This document shows positions 18,501 to 27,603 of a stretch of DNA of 64,000 nt, piece after piece. Each line of letters opens with the position of its first letter. Positions within the stretch are counted from its first letter, which is position 1. Origin of the DNA: Granulicatella sp041433555 (lineage in GTDB: Bacteria > Bacillota > Bacilli > Lactobacillales > Aerococcaceae); NCBI RefSeq assembly GCF_041433555.1, contig NZ_JAPWBR010000007.1:1-64000 (forward strand). The letters run 5' to 3'. A program made the translations under genes and the position numbers. A model generated the notes under the pieces. It ran no database searches. It was not told where the DNA came from and saw only the letters and a list, made by a program, of their open reading frames with translations.

Positions 18501-18716
18501 TTACTTGAACACCGTTAATTTAAATTCAGGGTTTTGTTTTTCGTAAGCTAAGTGTTTTTCATCTAGCTCTTGGATAAACTCAACGTTGTATTCAGTGTTT
18601 TCATCTACAAGGCGGCGGGCTTCTACCTTGTCACTAGCTTCGATATATAAAGCTTCTGTATTCTCACGACGTGGAGCTTCCGTTTTAGTTGGTTGGTAAG
18701 TAATTTTAAAAATCAT
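18501..18716 (-). CDS. rpoY: RNA polymerase epsilon subunit RpoY
   Basis: A small (71 aa) auxiliary RNA polymerase subunit of Bacillota (formerly YkzG, DUF1447) that resembles phage Gp2-like inhibitors and binds near the downstream DNA channel. The opening MIFKITYQPTKTEAPRRENT and the RRLVDENTEYNVEFIQELD segment are typical. AAAGGAGTACATAC precedes the ATG. It is the first gene of the operon with rnjA, which confirms the assignment. Confidence 0.95.
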   Translation of the reverse strand: MIFKITYQPTKTEAPRRENTEALYIEASDKVEARRLVDENTEYNVEFIQELDEKHLAYEKQNPEFKLTVFK

Positions 18717-18757
18717 GTATGTACTCCTTTAAATTTTTTTCATAATGTTTCTATCAT

Positions 18758-18786
18758 ATTTTATCATAGAATGCTTATTTTTTCAT
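18758..18786 (-). promoter_or_regulatory. Promoter of rpoY-rnjA
   Basis: On the minus strand ATGAAA, 17-bp spacer, TAAAAT preceded by TGA (extended -10), 41 bp before rpoY. The rpoY operon can thus be expressed separately from def and the HAD gene upstream. Confidence 0.5.
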
Positions 18787-18790
18787 AATC

Positions 18791-19498
18791 TTAAAGGCTG
18801 AAGAGAGCCTCTTTTTCCAATTTTTCAAGCAAATCTTTTGGACTTGAGATTGGTTTTGGAGTCAAAGTAGAATCTTCTTCTCCAAATTTGAAATAAATCG
18901 TATTCCAATTTCTGTGTTTTGCACCTTCAATATCATTTACTAGGTCATCGCCAATCATCCAGAAGTCATTTTTGCTCACATCTAGAAAAAGTCGTTCCAC
19001 ATTCATAAATGCCTCAGCTTGTGGTTTAGGAACACCTGTCGTCTCAGAAATGAAGATTCTTGAAGCGTCGAACCACTTTGCTAATCCAAGAGATGTAATT
19101 TTCTTTGACTGATGACTCGTTGGACCATTTGTAAGAAGAACAAGAGTAGAGTAGTTTGATACTTTGTCAAAAAAGTGATACCAGTCTTTATCTAATTCGA
19201 TATGATCCATCACATATTGATAGGTTTCCTTAAAACGAGTGACAGATTTTCTTGAAGAATCTAAACCAAGTTCAGTAAGAGCAGATTCAATTCTAAAAAA
19301 ATGACTCTCTTCTAAAGTCATTTTTTCTTTTACGAAAAAATGAAAAGCAATATCACTATTTCGTTGGTATATTTTATAAGTATTATTAGTGATATGAAAT
19401 GTTGGATAGCATTTCTTTAAGGCGGTCAAGAAGACTTGCTGTTTAGAGTAGAGTGTATCATCTAAATCGAAGACTAAAATGGGTGTCTTATTCGCCAA
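18791..19498 (-). CDS. HAD superfamily phosphatase, YjjG/PynA-like
   Basis: Haloacid-dehalogenase hydrolase with motif I DLDDTLY (Asp nucleophile), motif II LLTNGPTS, the motif III Lys in GVPKPQ, and motif IV MIGDDLVNDIEGAK. Relatives include house-cleaning nucleotidases such as YjjG, but the substrate is not determined. I chose the TTG at 19498: AAAGGAGC lies nine bases upstream and the product starts just before motif I. The longer frame from 19552 would overlap def by 65 bp and add residues that only shadow def. With this start it overlaps the def stop by 11 bp. 235 aa. Confidence 0.8.
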   Translation of the reverse strand: MANKTPILVFDLDDTLYSKQQVFLTALKKCYPTFHITNNTYKIYQRNSDIAFHFFVKEKMTLEESHFFRIESALTELGLDSSRKSVTRFKETYQYVMDHIELDKDWYHFFDKVSNYSTLVLLTNGPTSHQSKKITSLGLAKWFDASRIFISETTGVPKPQAEAFMNVERLFLDVSKNDFWMIGDDLVNDIEGAKHRNWNTIYFKFGEEDSTLTPKPISSPKDLLEKLEKEALFSL

Positions 19499-20048
19499 TG
19501 ACAACCGCTCCTTTAGGGATATACATTGGTTGTGTTTTATTGATGTGATCATAGAACATCACACCGTTTAAATGGTCGATTTCATGTTGAACAACGATGG
19601 CTTCGTAGTCTGTTAATGTACGTACGAATTCGTCTCCGTTCACATCTTGATATTTGACAGTTACACGTTCAGAACGAAGAACAATCCCAGGAACGTCACG
19701 TTCAACTGAAAGGCAACCTTCACCTTCTTTTAGGCAGGCTTTTTTCACTGATTCACGCATGACGCGAGGATTAATCCATACTTCGTTTAAGATTGGTTCT
19801 TCATCTTCAAAACCTGGAACGAGAAGAGCAATCATTTGAATGGATTTACCAAGTTGAGGTGCAGCGAGACCAACACCTGCACGTAATTCATATTTTTCAG
19901 CAATTTCTGGGTTTTGACTATTATGTAAGAACTCTAACATTTCTTTAGCAAGTTCTTGTTGTTCTTCTGTTAGTGGGAAAGTTAGCTTTTCAGCACGTTT
20001 TCTGAGTGCAGGATGTCCCTCTAACACGATATCTTTCATTGTAATCAT
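19488..20048 (-). CDS. def: Peptide deformylase
   Basis: Removes the N-formyl group from nascent proteins; metal-dependent. The three family motifs are present: GVGLAAPQ (about 58-65), EGCLS and QHEIDHLNG. 186 aa places it in the type 2 (Bacillota) group with the insertion between motifs. AAAGGAGTTAACC precedes the ATG. It is upstream of and overlapping the HAD phosphatase gene. Divergent from uppS with its own promoter. Confidence 0.97.
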   Translation of the reverse strand: MITMKDIVLEGHPALRKRAEKLTFPLTEEQQELAKEMLEFLHNSQNPEIAEKYELRAGVGLAAPQLGKSIQMIALLVPGFEDEEPILNEVWINPRVMRESVKKACLKEGEGCLSVERDVPGIVLRSERVTVKYQDVNGDEFVRTLTDYEAIVVQHEIDHLNGVMFYDHINKTQPMYIPKGAVVIGE

Positions 20049-20084
20049 GGTTAACTCCTTTACTGGTTCATAAATCTGTTTCTA

Positions 20085-20113
20085 AGTATACCATTTTTCG
20101 CCCTAGAAACCAA
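20085..20113 (-). promoter_or_regulatory. Promoter of def
   Basis: Minus strand TTGGTT, 17-bp spacer, TATACT preceded by TGG (extended -10), 36 bp before the def start. Confidence 0.65.
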
Positions 20114-20180
20114 TCAGGGCCTTTGTTTTTGTAATTTTTTCATAAGGAAAAAGAGAATACTATAAATGACTTTAAACTTC

Positions 20181-20189
20181 TGTTACAAT
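20181..20189 (+). promoter_or_regulatory. Extended -10 promoter of uppS-cdsA-rseP-polC
   Basis: TGTTACAAT (TGn plus TACAAT) 32 bp before uppS; no convincing -35. It is divergent from the def promoter. Confidence 0.5.
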
Positions 20190-20221
20190 AGAAAGGAAAT
20201 ACGTGTAAAGGAATGGGTAAT

Positions 20222-20995
20222 ATGCTTTTTTGGAAGAAACAATCAAAACCACAAGAAACAACAGAATCTGTTTCAATTGATCGAGAGAATATCCCACAAC
20301 ATATTGCTGTGATTATGGACGGTAATGGTCGCTGGGCAAAGAAGCGCAATCTTCCTAGAATTGCGGGACATAAAGAAGGAATGAGTACGGTAAAACGAAT
20401 CGCAATTGCTGCTGATGAATTAGGAGTAAAGGCGATGACCTTATATGCATTTAGTACTGAAAACTGGAAACGTCCAACAGAAGAAGTAAGTTTCTTAATG
20501 AAACTACCAGGAGATTTCTTTGGAACGTTTATGCCTGAACTTCAAGAAAGAAATATGAAAATCCAACTAATTGGATTTGTTGATGAATTACCTGAATCAA
20601 CAAAAAAAGTAGTGTTAAAAGCCGTTGAAGATACAAAAGAGAATACTGGAATGGTTCTAACTTTTGCTCTCAATTATGGCTCACGTGCTGAAATCATCGA
20701 AGCAACGAAAGCTTTAGCAAACGAGGTTAAATCTGGAAAAATCTCAGTAGAAGATATTAATGACGAGGCTTTTGCTCGCAAATTACAAACGAGTTTCCTA
20801 GGAGAGTTACAAGATCCAGATTTAATGATTCGTACAAGCGGAGAAGTGCGATTGAGTAATTTCTTATTGTGGCAATTGGCGTATAGCGAATATTACTTTA
20901 CAGATATTTTCTGGCCAGATTTTTCAGAAGAAGATTTACATAAAGCGATTCTAACTTATCAAGGAAGACATCGTCGTTATGGAGGTCTTGCATAG
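20222..20995 (+). CDS. uppS: Undecaprenyl diphosphate synthase
   Basis: cis-Prenyltransferase that makes the C55 lipid carrier for peptidoglycan and other wall polymers. Signature motifs: AVIMDGNGRWAKKR with the catalytic Asp, FSTENWKRP, and RTSGEVRLSNFLLWQ with YSEYYF near the C-terminus. The ATG at 20222 has AAAGGA nine bases upstream; the ATG at 20213 is too close to that site. 257 aa. First gene of a tight operon, with cdsA starting immediately after its stop. Confidence 0.97.
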   Translation: MLFWKKQSKPQETTESVSIDRENIPQHIAVIMDGNGRWAKKRNLPRIAGHKEGMSTVKRIAIAADELGVKAMTLYAFSTENWKRPTEEVSFLMKLPGDFFGTFMPELQERNMKIQLIGFVDELPESTKKVVLKAVEDTKENTGMVLTFALNYGSRAEIIEATKALANEVKSGKISVEDINDEAFARKLQTSFLGELQDPDLMIRTSGEVRLSNFLLWQLAYSEYYFTDIFWPDFSEEDLHKAILTYQGRHRRYGGLA

Positions 20996-21796
20996 ATGAA
21001 ACAACGAGTGATTACTGCACTTATTGCTTTAGGTATATTCTTGCCAATTCTTTTTGTAGGCGACCTTTGGCTTAGAACACTTTTAGCAATGTTGGCGATT
21101 GTTGGGATTTATGAATTCTTCCAAATGAAAAAAATGAATATTTTTTCGATAGAAGGTTCTCTCACGTTACTTGCTACATTGTCATTTCTGTTTTCACAAA
21201 AACCATTAGTCGCTTTACCAAGAGGAATTGATTATTTCTTCTTTTATTTCTTAGTCGTAATGCTACTGATGACATTAACTGTATATAAGAGTGATCGCTT
21301 TTCTTTTGAAGATGCGGCATTTTGCTCGCTCATTTCTTTATACGTTGGTGGTGGATTCTCTGGAATTTTATTTGTGAGAAGCATTAGTTTTGGAATGGCG
21401 ATTTTTGTCTTCTTAGTTATTTGGGGTACAGATTCGTTCGCATATTTAGCTGGACGCAGATTTGGAAAACATAAATTAGCTCCGGATATTAGCCCGAATA
21501 AAACAATTGAAGGTTCTATTGGCGGAGTTATCGGTTCCGTATTATTAGGATTATTGGTAGTTCCATTTTATAATCCAGTAAAATTCTCAGTATTTGAATT
21601 TGTGCTCTTAGTGGTTTGTTTATCCATTTTTGGACAATTAGGAGATTTAGTAGAGTCAGCTTACAAGCGACAATTTAATGTAAAAGATTCTGGAAACTTA
21701 TTCCCTGGGCATGGAGGGGTTTTGGATCGTTTTGATTCAACTTTCTTCGCGATGTTTATGTTCCAGATCGTATTTAAATTTTTTGGGGAAATTTAA
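20996..21796 (+). CDS. cdsA: Phosphatidate cytidylyltransferase (CDP-diglyceride synthase)
   Basis: Converts phosphatidic acid and CTP to CDP-diacylglycerol, the branch point for phosphatidylglycerol and cardiolipin. 266 aa, about eight membrane segments. The family signature at the C-terminus is clear: SAYKRQFNVKDSGNLFPGHG followed by GVLDRFDS. The ATG follows the uppS TAG directly, with GGAGG in the uppS 3' end, so translation is coupled. Confidence 0.97.
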   Translation: MKQRVITALIALGIFLPILFVGDLWLRTLLAMLAIVGIYEFFQMKKMNIFSIEGSLTLLATLSFLFSQKPLVALPRGIDYFFFYFLVVMLLMTLTVYKSDRFSFEDAAFCSLISLYVGGGFSGILFVRSISFGMAIFVFLVIWGTDSFAYLAGRRFGKHKLAPDISPNKTIEGSIGGVIGSVLLGLLVVPFYNPVKFSVFEFVLLVVCLSIFGQLGDLVESAYKRQFNVKDSGNLFPGHGGVLDRFDSTFFAMFMFQIVFKFFGEI

Positions 21797-21810
21797 AAGA
21801 GGTGAAGTCA

Positions 21811-23076
21811 TTGCAAGGAGTCATTGCATTTTTATTTGTATTTAGTATTATCGTGATTATTCATGAATTTGGGCATTACTATTTTGCCAAAAAAGCAGGG
21901 ATATTAGTCCGTGAATTTGCAATTGGTATGGGACCAAAAATCTTCCAAGTCCGTAAAGGTGAAACAGTGTATACGCTGCGCTTATTACCGATTGGTGGAT
22001 ATGTTCGTATGGCAGGGCACGATGAAGATGAACAAGAAATTAAACCAGGGATGATGATTACCATCGTCTTAGATAGTGAGAATGTTGTTCAAAAATTAAA
22101 TTTTGACGATAAATTAATTATCGAGAATTCTTTACCTTTCCAAATCGAAGATGCAGACTTACATAAGGATATGACATTAACTGGATACTTCATTAATTCT
22201 GAAGAGAAAGTAACATTAACCGTTTCTAAGACTGCAACTATTGTTGAATCTGATGGAACAGAAGTAGTCGTTGCTCCAGTGGAACGTCAATTTAATTCAG
22301 CAACTTTATGGAATCGAATTAAAACGAACGCTGCTGGACCGATGAATAACTTTATTTTATCGATTTTAGTATTTATTATTGTTGGATTCTTGCAAGGTGG
22401 AGTTCCATCTAATGATGCGATTATCGGACAAGTAACAGATGATTCTGCAGCGCAAGTAGCAGGGCTAAAAGAAGGCGATAAAGTTCTTTCAATTGACGGT
22501 GTTGAGATTCATTCATGGGATGAAATGACAAAGGTGGTTCGTTCTAGTGCGGATAAACCTCTCGAGGTTTCAATTGAACGTGACGGGAAAACTCAGGAAG
22601 TTCAAGTGACTCCTAAAGCTATCGAAGCATCAGATGGTTCAAAAGTAGGTCAATTTGGTGTGACAAGAATTCTTAAAAAAGATATTCTTTCCATTCTTGC
22701 TTATGGGTTTACGCAAACTGTTTCAGTTGTCGTATTAGTGCTTTCAGCATTAGGTTCACTCTTTACGAGAGGGTTTAATTTAAATCAACTAGGCGGACCA
22801 GTTGCGATTTACTCGATGACATCGCAAGTTGCTAAAAATGGGTTCATTGACTTACTAGCGTTTATGGGGATGATTAGTGCCAACCTTGGTGTCATGAACT
22901 TGTTACCAATTCCGGCGCTAGATGGTGGAAAACTCGTTCTGAATGTCATTGAAGGGATTCGTAAGAAACCACTCGATCCAGAAAAAGAAGGCTATTTAAC
23001 AATTGCAGGGGCAATTTTCCTATTTGCATTAATGCTTCTTGTAACATGGAACGATATTATGAAATTATTTAATTAG
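21811..23076 (+). CDS. rseP: Site-2 membrane metalloprotease RseP/RasP (Eep-like)
   Basis: Intramembrane zinc protease that completes cleavage of anti-sigma factors and releases pheromone or signal-peptide fragments in related cocci. HEFGH lies in the first membrane helix. A PDZ domain lies in the middle (QVAGLKEGDKVLSIDGVEI), and the third metal ligand motif MNLLPIPALDGGK is near the C-terminus. I prefer the TTG at 21811, with GAGG eight bases upstream; the GTG at 21802 is too near that site. 421 aa. polC follows directly, without the proS gene often found between them. Confidence 0.93.
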   Translation: MQGVIAFLFVFSIIVIIHEFGHYYFAKKAGILVREFAIGMGPKIFQVRKGETVYTLRLLPIGGYVRMAGHDEDEQEIKPGMMITIVLDSENVVQKLNFDDKLIIENSLPFQIEDADLHKDMTLTGYFINSEEKVTLTVSKTATIVESDGTEVVVAPVERQFNSATLWNRIKTNAAGPMNNFILSILVFIIVGFLQGGVPSNDAIIGQVTDDSAAQVAGLKEGDKVLSIDGVEIHSWDEMTKVVRSSADKPLEVSIERDGKTQEVQVTPKAIEASDGSKVGQFGVTRILKKDILSILAYGFTQTVSVVVLVLSALGSLFTRGFNLNQLGGPVAIYSMTSQVAKNGFIDLLAFMGMISANLGVMNLLPIPALDGGKLVLNVIEGIRKKPLDPEKEGYLTIAGAIFLFALMLLVTWNDIMKLFN

Positions 23077-23081
23077 ACAAG

Positions 23082-23110
23082 AGAGTGTCTCTACGATGGT
23101 GGAGCACTCT
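23082..23110 (+). other. Hairpin between rseP and polC
   Basis: AGAGTG (23082-23087) pairs with CACTCT (23105-23110), extended by CTC/GAG. A weak T-rich tail (TCTTATG) follows. It may attenuate or mark processing within the operon; too weak to call a terminator. Confidence 0.4.
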
Positions 23111-23137
23111 TCTTATGTAATAAAAAAGGAGGAAACC

Positions 23138-26100
23138 ATGAGTCAATCACAAAAGGATTTAATGAAAAAAGTGATCGAGCAATTTAATCTTGCTGACACT
23201 AGTATTTTTTCTCCAGAATTTGATGAAGCGAAATTAGTTCGAATCGACATTTCGAAATTGGATAAAACGTGGACGTTCCATATTCATAATCCAGTAATCT
23301 TTATGTATGAGAAATTCAAACTATTCACTGATGCGCTGAACGATACTTACCGTCAATTCGGTGGAAAAGCTGTGATTACAACAGATGATGGGGCAGAAGT
23401 GACGGAGGAACTCGTTCAGTCTTATTGGGAATATGTGCTAGAAACATTAAAGGATGAATCTGCAGTTTCTCATCAAATTTTAGCGGATCAAACTCCAAAA
23501 TATGAGAAAAATCAACTAAAACTTCATTGCCCAAATGAATTAACAAAGACGCACTTAACGAATAATTGCGTTCCAAGAATCCAACAAGCTTATATGGAAG
23601 CTGGCTTCCCTAAGCTTGGCGTTCAAATTCATGTGGATGATGAGTTGCAGGACCGCATGGCAGAAGAGTTTGTTCAAAAAGAACAACAAATCGAACAGGA
23701 GTTTAACGAAGCTCAAAAAGCGGCTCAACTTGCTGCTTCCCAAGCGCCTCAAAAAAAATCAGGTGCTCCAGCTTCTTCTAAACCAGAAGGTGTTATTTAC
23801 GGTAAACCGATTAAATCCAATAGTGAAGTTCGTGCTATTGCTGATATTTTCGAAGAAGAGCGCAATGTTGTTATCGAAGGGAAGATTTTTGATATCGAAC
23901 TTCGTCGTGGTAAAGCAAAAGGAAAGTTGTTCGGAAATGTTAAATTGACGGACTATACTTCTTCCATCAGTGCGACTTTATTCCCATCAACTCCTGAAGA
24001 TGAACAAGCGCTTGAAGGGTTGAAAAAAGGAACATGGGTTAGAGCGTTCGGTACGATTGAAGTGAATAAATTTTCTCAAGAATTGGGAATGATTATTCGT
24101 GATATGAACGCTGTGAATCGTGAAGGTAGAAAAGATAAGGCAGAAGGCGAAAAACGCGTTGAGTTGCATATGCATACGAATATGTCAGTGATGGATGCAA
24201 CGAATGCTCCAAGCGACTTGATTAGTCAAGCGGCTAAATGGGGACATAAGGCGATTGCGATAACAGACCACGCCAACTTACAAGCTTATCCAGAGGCACA
24301 CGGGGCTGGTAAGAAAAACGGCATTAAGATTTTATACGGATTAGAAGGAAATATCGTAGATGATCATGTGAACGTTGCCTATAATCCACAGCATATTTTA
24401 TTAGAAGATGCGACTTATGTGGTCTTCGACGTGGAAACAACCGGTCTTTCTGCGATTTATGATAGCATCATCGAATTAGCCGCCGTGAAAATGAAAAATG
24501 GTGTTGTAGTTGACAAGTTTGAAGAATTTATCGATCCAGGTCATCCATTATCAGCAACAACCATTCAATTAACAGGGATTACTGATGAGATGGTAAAAGG
24601 CTCAAAATCAGCAGAACAAGTCTTAAAAGAGTTCCATGAATTTTCTAAAGACTGTATTCTTGTAGCGCATAATGCAAGTTTTGATATGGGCTTCTTAAAC
24701 ACAGGATACGAAAATGTGGGAATTCCAAAAACAAATCAACCAGTTATCGATACCTTAGAATTGTCTCGTATGTTGCATCCACAACTGAAGTCTCACCGTT
24801 TAAATACTTTAGCGAAACGGTATAATGTTGCACTTGAACAACACCACCGTGCCGTGTATGACTCTGAGACAACGGGTTATTTATGTCATATTTTCTTAAA
24901 AGAAGCAGCTACAGAGCATAATCTCTTATATCACGATGAATTAAATACCAATATTCATCCAGAGGAAGTCTTTAAAAACGGGCGTCCATTCCATGCGACG
25001 ATTTTTGCAAAAGATCAAGCTGGACTAAAAGAATTGTTCAAGGTTGTATCTCAATCCAATATCGAGTATTACTACCGCGTCCCTCGTATTTTAAGAAGTA
25101 TGCTTTCAAGCCGTCGTGATTCGTTCCTATTAGGTTCAGGATGTGCTGAAGGGGAAGTATTCGAAGCGATGATGCAAAAAGGGTACAACGAGGCAAAAGA
25201 AAAGGCTAAATTCTATGACTATATTGAAATTATGCCGAAAGCCATCTATCGACCTTTAATCAAGAAAGAATTAATTCGGAACGAGCATCATTTAGAAGAG
25301 ATTATTCAAAACTTAGTCCGTCTGGGAGAAGAGTTAGGGAAACCAGTTGTAGCGACTGGGAATGTTCACTACTTAAATCCAGAAGACAAGATTTATCGCG
25401 AGATTCTTCTGACATCATTAAACAATGGGGTTCCTCAAGAATATCCGGATGCACACTTGAGAACGACTGATGAGATGTTAAAAGAATTCGCGTTTCTTGG
25501 TGAAGAAAAAGCTTATGAAGTTGTCGTGACGAACTCGAATTGGGTTAGCGAACAATTGGAAGAAATTACTCCAGTGAAAGATGATTTATTTACTCCTAAA
25601 ATTGAAGGCGCCGCTGACGAGATAACTAAATTAAGTTACGATAAAGCACATGAATGGTATGGAAACCCTCTACCTAAAATTGTTGAGGATCGTATTAAAA
25701 AAGAGCTAAAGAGTATTATTGGAAATGGTTTTTCGGTAATTTATTTAATTGCTCAAAAACTTGTATTAAAGAGTAATCAGGACGGGTATTTGGTTGGATC
25801 ACGTGGGTCTGTTGGTTCGTCTCTAGTTGCGACATTAACAGGAATTACCGAAGTGAATCCATTAGCCCCACACTATCGTTGTCCTCAATGTCAATTATCA
25901 GAATTCTTTGATGATGGATCAGTAGGCTCAGGTTTTGATTTACCTGAAAAAAATTGTCCAAGATGTAATACGAGGATGGTTAAAGACGGACACGACATTC
26001 CGTTTGAAACTTTCCTTGGATTCTACGGAGATAAAGTTCCCGATATCGATTTGAACTTTAGTGGGGAATATCAACCACAAGCGCATAACTATACAAAAGT

Positions 26101-27472
26101 ATTGTTCGGGGAAGATTATGTATATCGTGCAGGAACCATCAGTACGGTTGCTGAAAAGACTGCTTTTGGTTATGTAAAAGGATATGAACGTGACTTGGGA
26201 CTCGAACTTCGTCAAGCAGAAATTGAACGTCTAGCTAGTGGATGTACAGGGGTTAAACGTAGTACAGGTCAGCACCCGGGTGGGATTATTGTAATTCCTG
26301 ACTATATGGATGTATACGACTTTACGCCAATTCAATACCCGGCAGATGATTTGAGTGCTGAGTGGAGAACAACCCACTTTGACTTCCATTCAATTCACGA
26401 TAATGTATTAAAACTCGATATTCTTGGACACGATGATCCTACCGTGATTCGTATGTTACAAGATTTATCAGGAATGGATCCGAAATCGATTCCACCTGAT
26501 GATCCAGAAGTGATGAAAATCTTTGGTGGTACTGAAGTGTTAGGAGTTACTCCTGAACAAATCGACTCCAATACGGGGACACTTGGTATTCCGGAATTTG
26601 GTACGAAATTCGTTCGTGGAATGTTAGAACAAACAAAACCTTCAACATTTACTGAGTTGCTCCAAATTTCAGGATTATCGCATGGTACCGACGTATATCT
26701 TGGAAATGCTGAAGAATTAATTCGTCTTCACAATATTCCGCTTGCCGATGTTATCGGTTGTCGTGACGATATCATGGTGTATTTAATCCATAAAGGCGTT
26801 GAAGAAGGGATTGCCTTCAAAATCATGGAAGGAGTACGTAAAGGGAAAGGAATCCCTGACGACTTCCAAGCGATTATGAGAGAAAACAATGTCCCAGAAT
26901 GGTATATTCAATCTTGCTTAAAGATTAAATATATGTTCCCGAAAGCCCATGCGGCAGCGTATGTTTTAATGGCGTTACGTGTAGCTTGGTTTAAAGTTCA
27001 TAAACCATTGTTATACTACTGTGCTTATTTCTCAGTGCGTGCGCAAGATTTCGATATCGTTGCCATGTCACAAGGGAAAGAGATGATTAAGAAACGTATT
27101 AAAGAAATTCGCGAAAAAGGAATGGAAGCAAGTACGAAAGAACAAAACTTGCTAACCGTTCTTGAATTAGCCAACGAGATGGTGGAACGTGGTTTCCACT
27201 TCAAGATGGTCGACGTGGATAAATCTGAAGCAAGTAATTTTGTCATCGAAGGTGATTCACTGATTGCTCCATTTAGAGCGATTCAAGGATTAGGCTTGAA
27301 CGTTGCAAACAAAATCGTTGAAGCAAGACAAGAACAACCATTCCTATCGAAGAAAGATTTGGCGACACGTGGTAAAGTATCGAAGACGCTTATTGACTAT
27401 ATGACAGAAAACAAAGTCTTAGACCACTTACCAGATGAAAACCAATTATCATTATTCGATGATTTGTTCTAA
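23138..27472 (+). CDS. polC: DNA polymerase III alpha subunit, Gram-positive type PolC
   Basis: Replicative polymerase with built-in proofreading. Order along 1444 aa: N-terminal domain, OB fold, PHP domain (ELHMHTNMSVMDA) interrupted by a DnaQ-type exonuclease (VVFDVETTGLSAIYDSIIELA, VAHNASFDMGF), a zinc finger (CPQC, CPRC), and palm and fingers with DIDLNFSGEYQ. The C-terminal helix-hairpin-helix region ends at NQLSLFDDLF, a clamp-binding-like tail. The ATG at 23138 follows AAAAAAGGAGGAAACC; the upstream frame from 23096 overlaps the intergenic hairpin. Last gene of the uppS operon. Confidence 0.98.
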   Translation: MSQSQKDLMKKVIEQFNLADTSIFSPEFDEAKLVRIDISKLDKTWTFHIHNPVIFMYEKFKLFTDALNDTYRQFGGKAVITTDDGAEVTEELVQSYWEYVLETLKDESAVSHQILADQTPKYEKNQLKLHCPNELTKTHLTNNCVPRIQQAYMEAGFPKLGVQIHVDDELQDRMAEEFVQKEQQIEQEFNEAQKAAQLAASQAPQKKSGAPASSKPEGVIYGKPIKSNSEVRAIADIFEEERNVVIEGKIFDIELRRGKAKGKLFGNVKLTDYTSSISATLFPSTPEDEQALEGLKKGTWVRAFGTIEVNKFSQELGMIIRDMNAVNREGRKDKAEGEKRVELHMHTNMSVMDATNAPSDLISQAAKWGHKAIAITDHANLQAYPEAHGAGKKNGIKILYGLEGNIVDDHVNVAYNPQHILLEDATYVVFDVETTGLSAIYDSIIELAAVKMKNGVVVDKFEEFIDPGHPLSATTIQLTGITDEMVKGSKSAEQVLKEFHEFSKDCILVAHNASFDMGFLNTGYENVGIPKTNQPVIDTLELSRMLHPQLKSHRLNTLAKRYNVALEQHHRAVYDSETTGYLCHIFLKEAATEHNLLYHDELNTNIHPEEVFKNGRPFHATIFAKDQAGLKELFKVVSQSNIEYYYRVPRILRSMLSSRRDSFLLGSGCAEGEVFEAMMQKGYNEAKEKAKFYDYIEIMPKAIYRPLIKKELIRNEHHLEEIIQNLVRLGEELGKPVVATGNVHYLNPEDKIYREILLTSLNNGVPQEYPDAHLRTTDEMLKEFAFLGEEKAYEVVVTNSNWVSEQLEEITPVKDDLFTPKIEGAADEITKLSYDKAHEWYGNPLPKIVEDRIKKELKSIIGNGFSVIYLIAQKLVLKSNQDGYLVGSRGSVGSSLVATLTGITEVNPLAPHYRCPQCQLSEFFDDGSVGSGFDLPEKNCPRCNTRMVKDGHDIPFETFLGFYGDKVPDIDLNFSGEYQPQAHNYTKVLFGEDYVYRAGTISTVAEKTAFGYVKGYERDLGLELRQAEIERLASGCTGVKRSTGQHPGGIIVIPDYMDVYDFTPIQYPADDLSAEWRTTHFDFHSIHDNVLKLDILGHDDPTVIRMLQDLSGMDPKSIPPDDPEVMKIFGGTEVLGVTPEQIDSNTGTLGIPEFGTKFVRGMLEQTKPSTFTELLQISGLSHGTDVYLGNAEELIRLHNIPLADVIGCRDDIMVYLIHKGVEEGIAFKIMEGVRKGKGIPDDFQAIMRENNVPEWYIQSCLKIKYMFPKAHAAAYVLMALRVAWFKVHKPLLYYCAYFSVRAQDFDIVAMSQGKEMIKKRIKEIREKGMEASTKEQNLLTVLELANEMVERGFHFKMVDVDKSEASNFVIEGDSLIAPFRAIQGLGLNVANKIVEARQEQPFLSKKDLATRGKVSKTLIDYMTENKVLDHLPDENQLSLFDDLF

Positions 27473-27483
27473 TATCACAATAG

Positions 27484-27513
27484 TTGGTATTTTAACAAAG
27501 TATATGGTATACT
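27484..27513 (+). promoter_or_regulatory. Promoter of the rimP-nusA-infB operon
   Basis: TTGGTA (27484-27489), 18-bp spacer, TATACT (27508-27513) preceded by TGG. Two direct copies of AACAAAGTA (27494-27502 and 27514-27522) flank the -10, exactly 20 bp apart. Confidence 0.65.
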
Positions 27514-27539
27514 AACAAAGTAGAATAGTAGTTGAGAGG

Positions 27540-27567
27540 AGAGTGAGCGGAAACGCTCACTCTTTTT
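27540..27567 (+). terminator. Intrinsic terminator/attenuator in the rimP-nusA leader
   Basis: AGAGTGAGCG / CGCTCACTCT with a GAAA tetraloop and TTTTTAT tail. It lies about 20 bases downstream of the predicted transcription start and 37 bp before rimP, so it must be read by the operon's own transcripts. It also ends polC transcription. Confidence 0.9.
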
Positions 27568-27603
27568 ATCGACATGGACTCAAGTAGCAAGGAGGTTGAG
27601 GCT

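Noticed and set aside
23555..23948. Alternative-frame open stretches within polC and other long genes
   Set aside because: They overlap a well-supported gene and have no ribosome site or recognisable domain.
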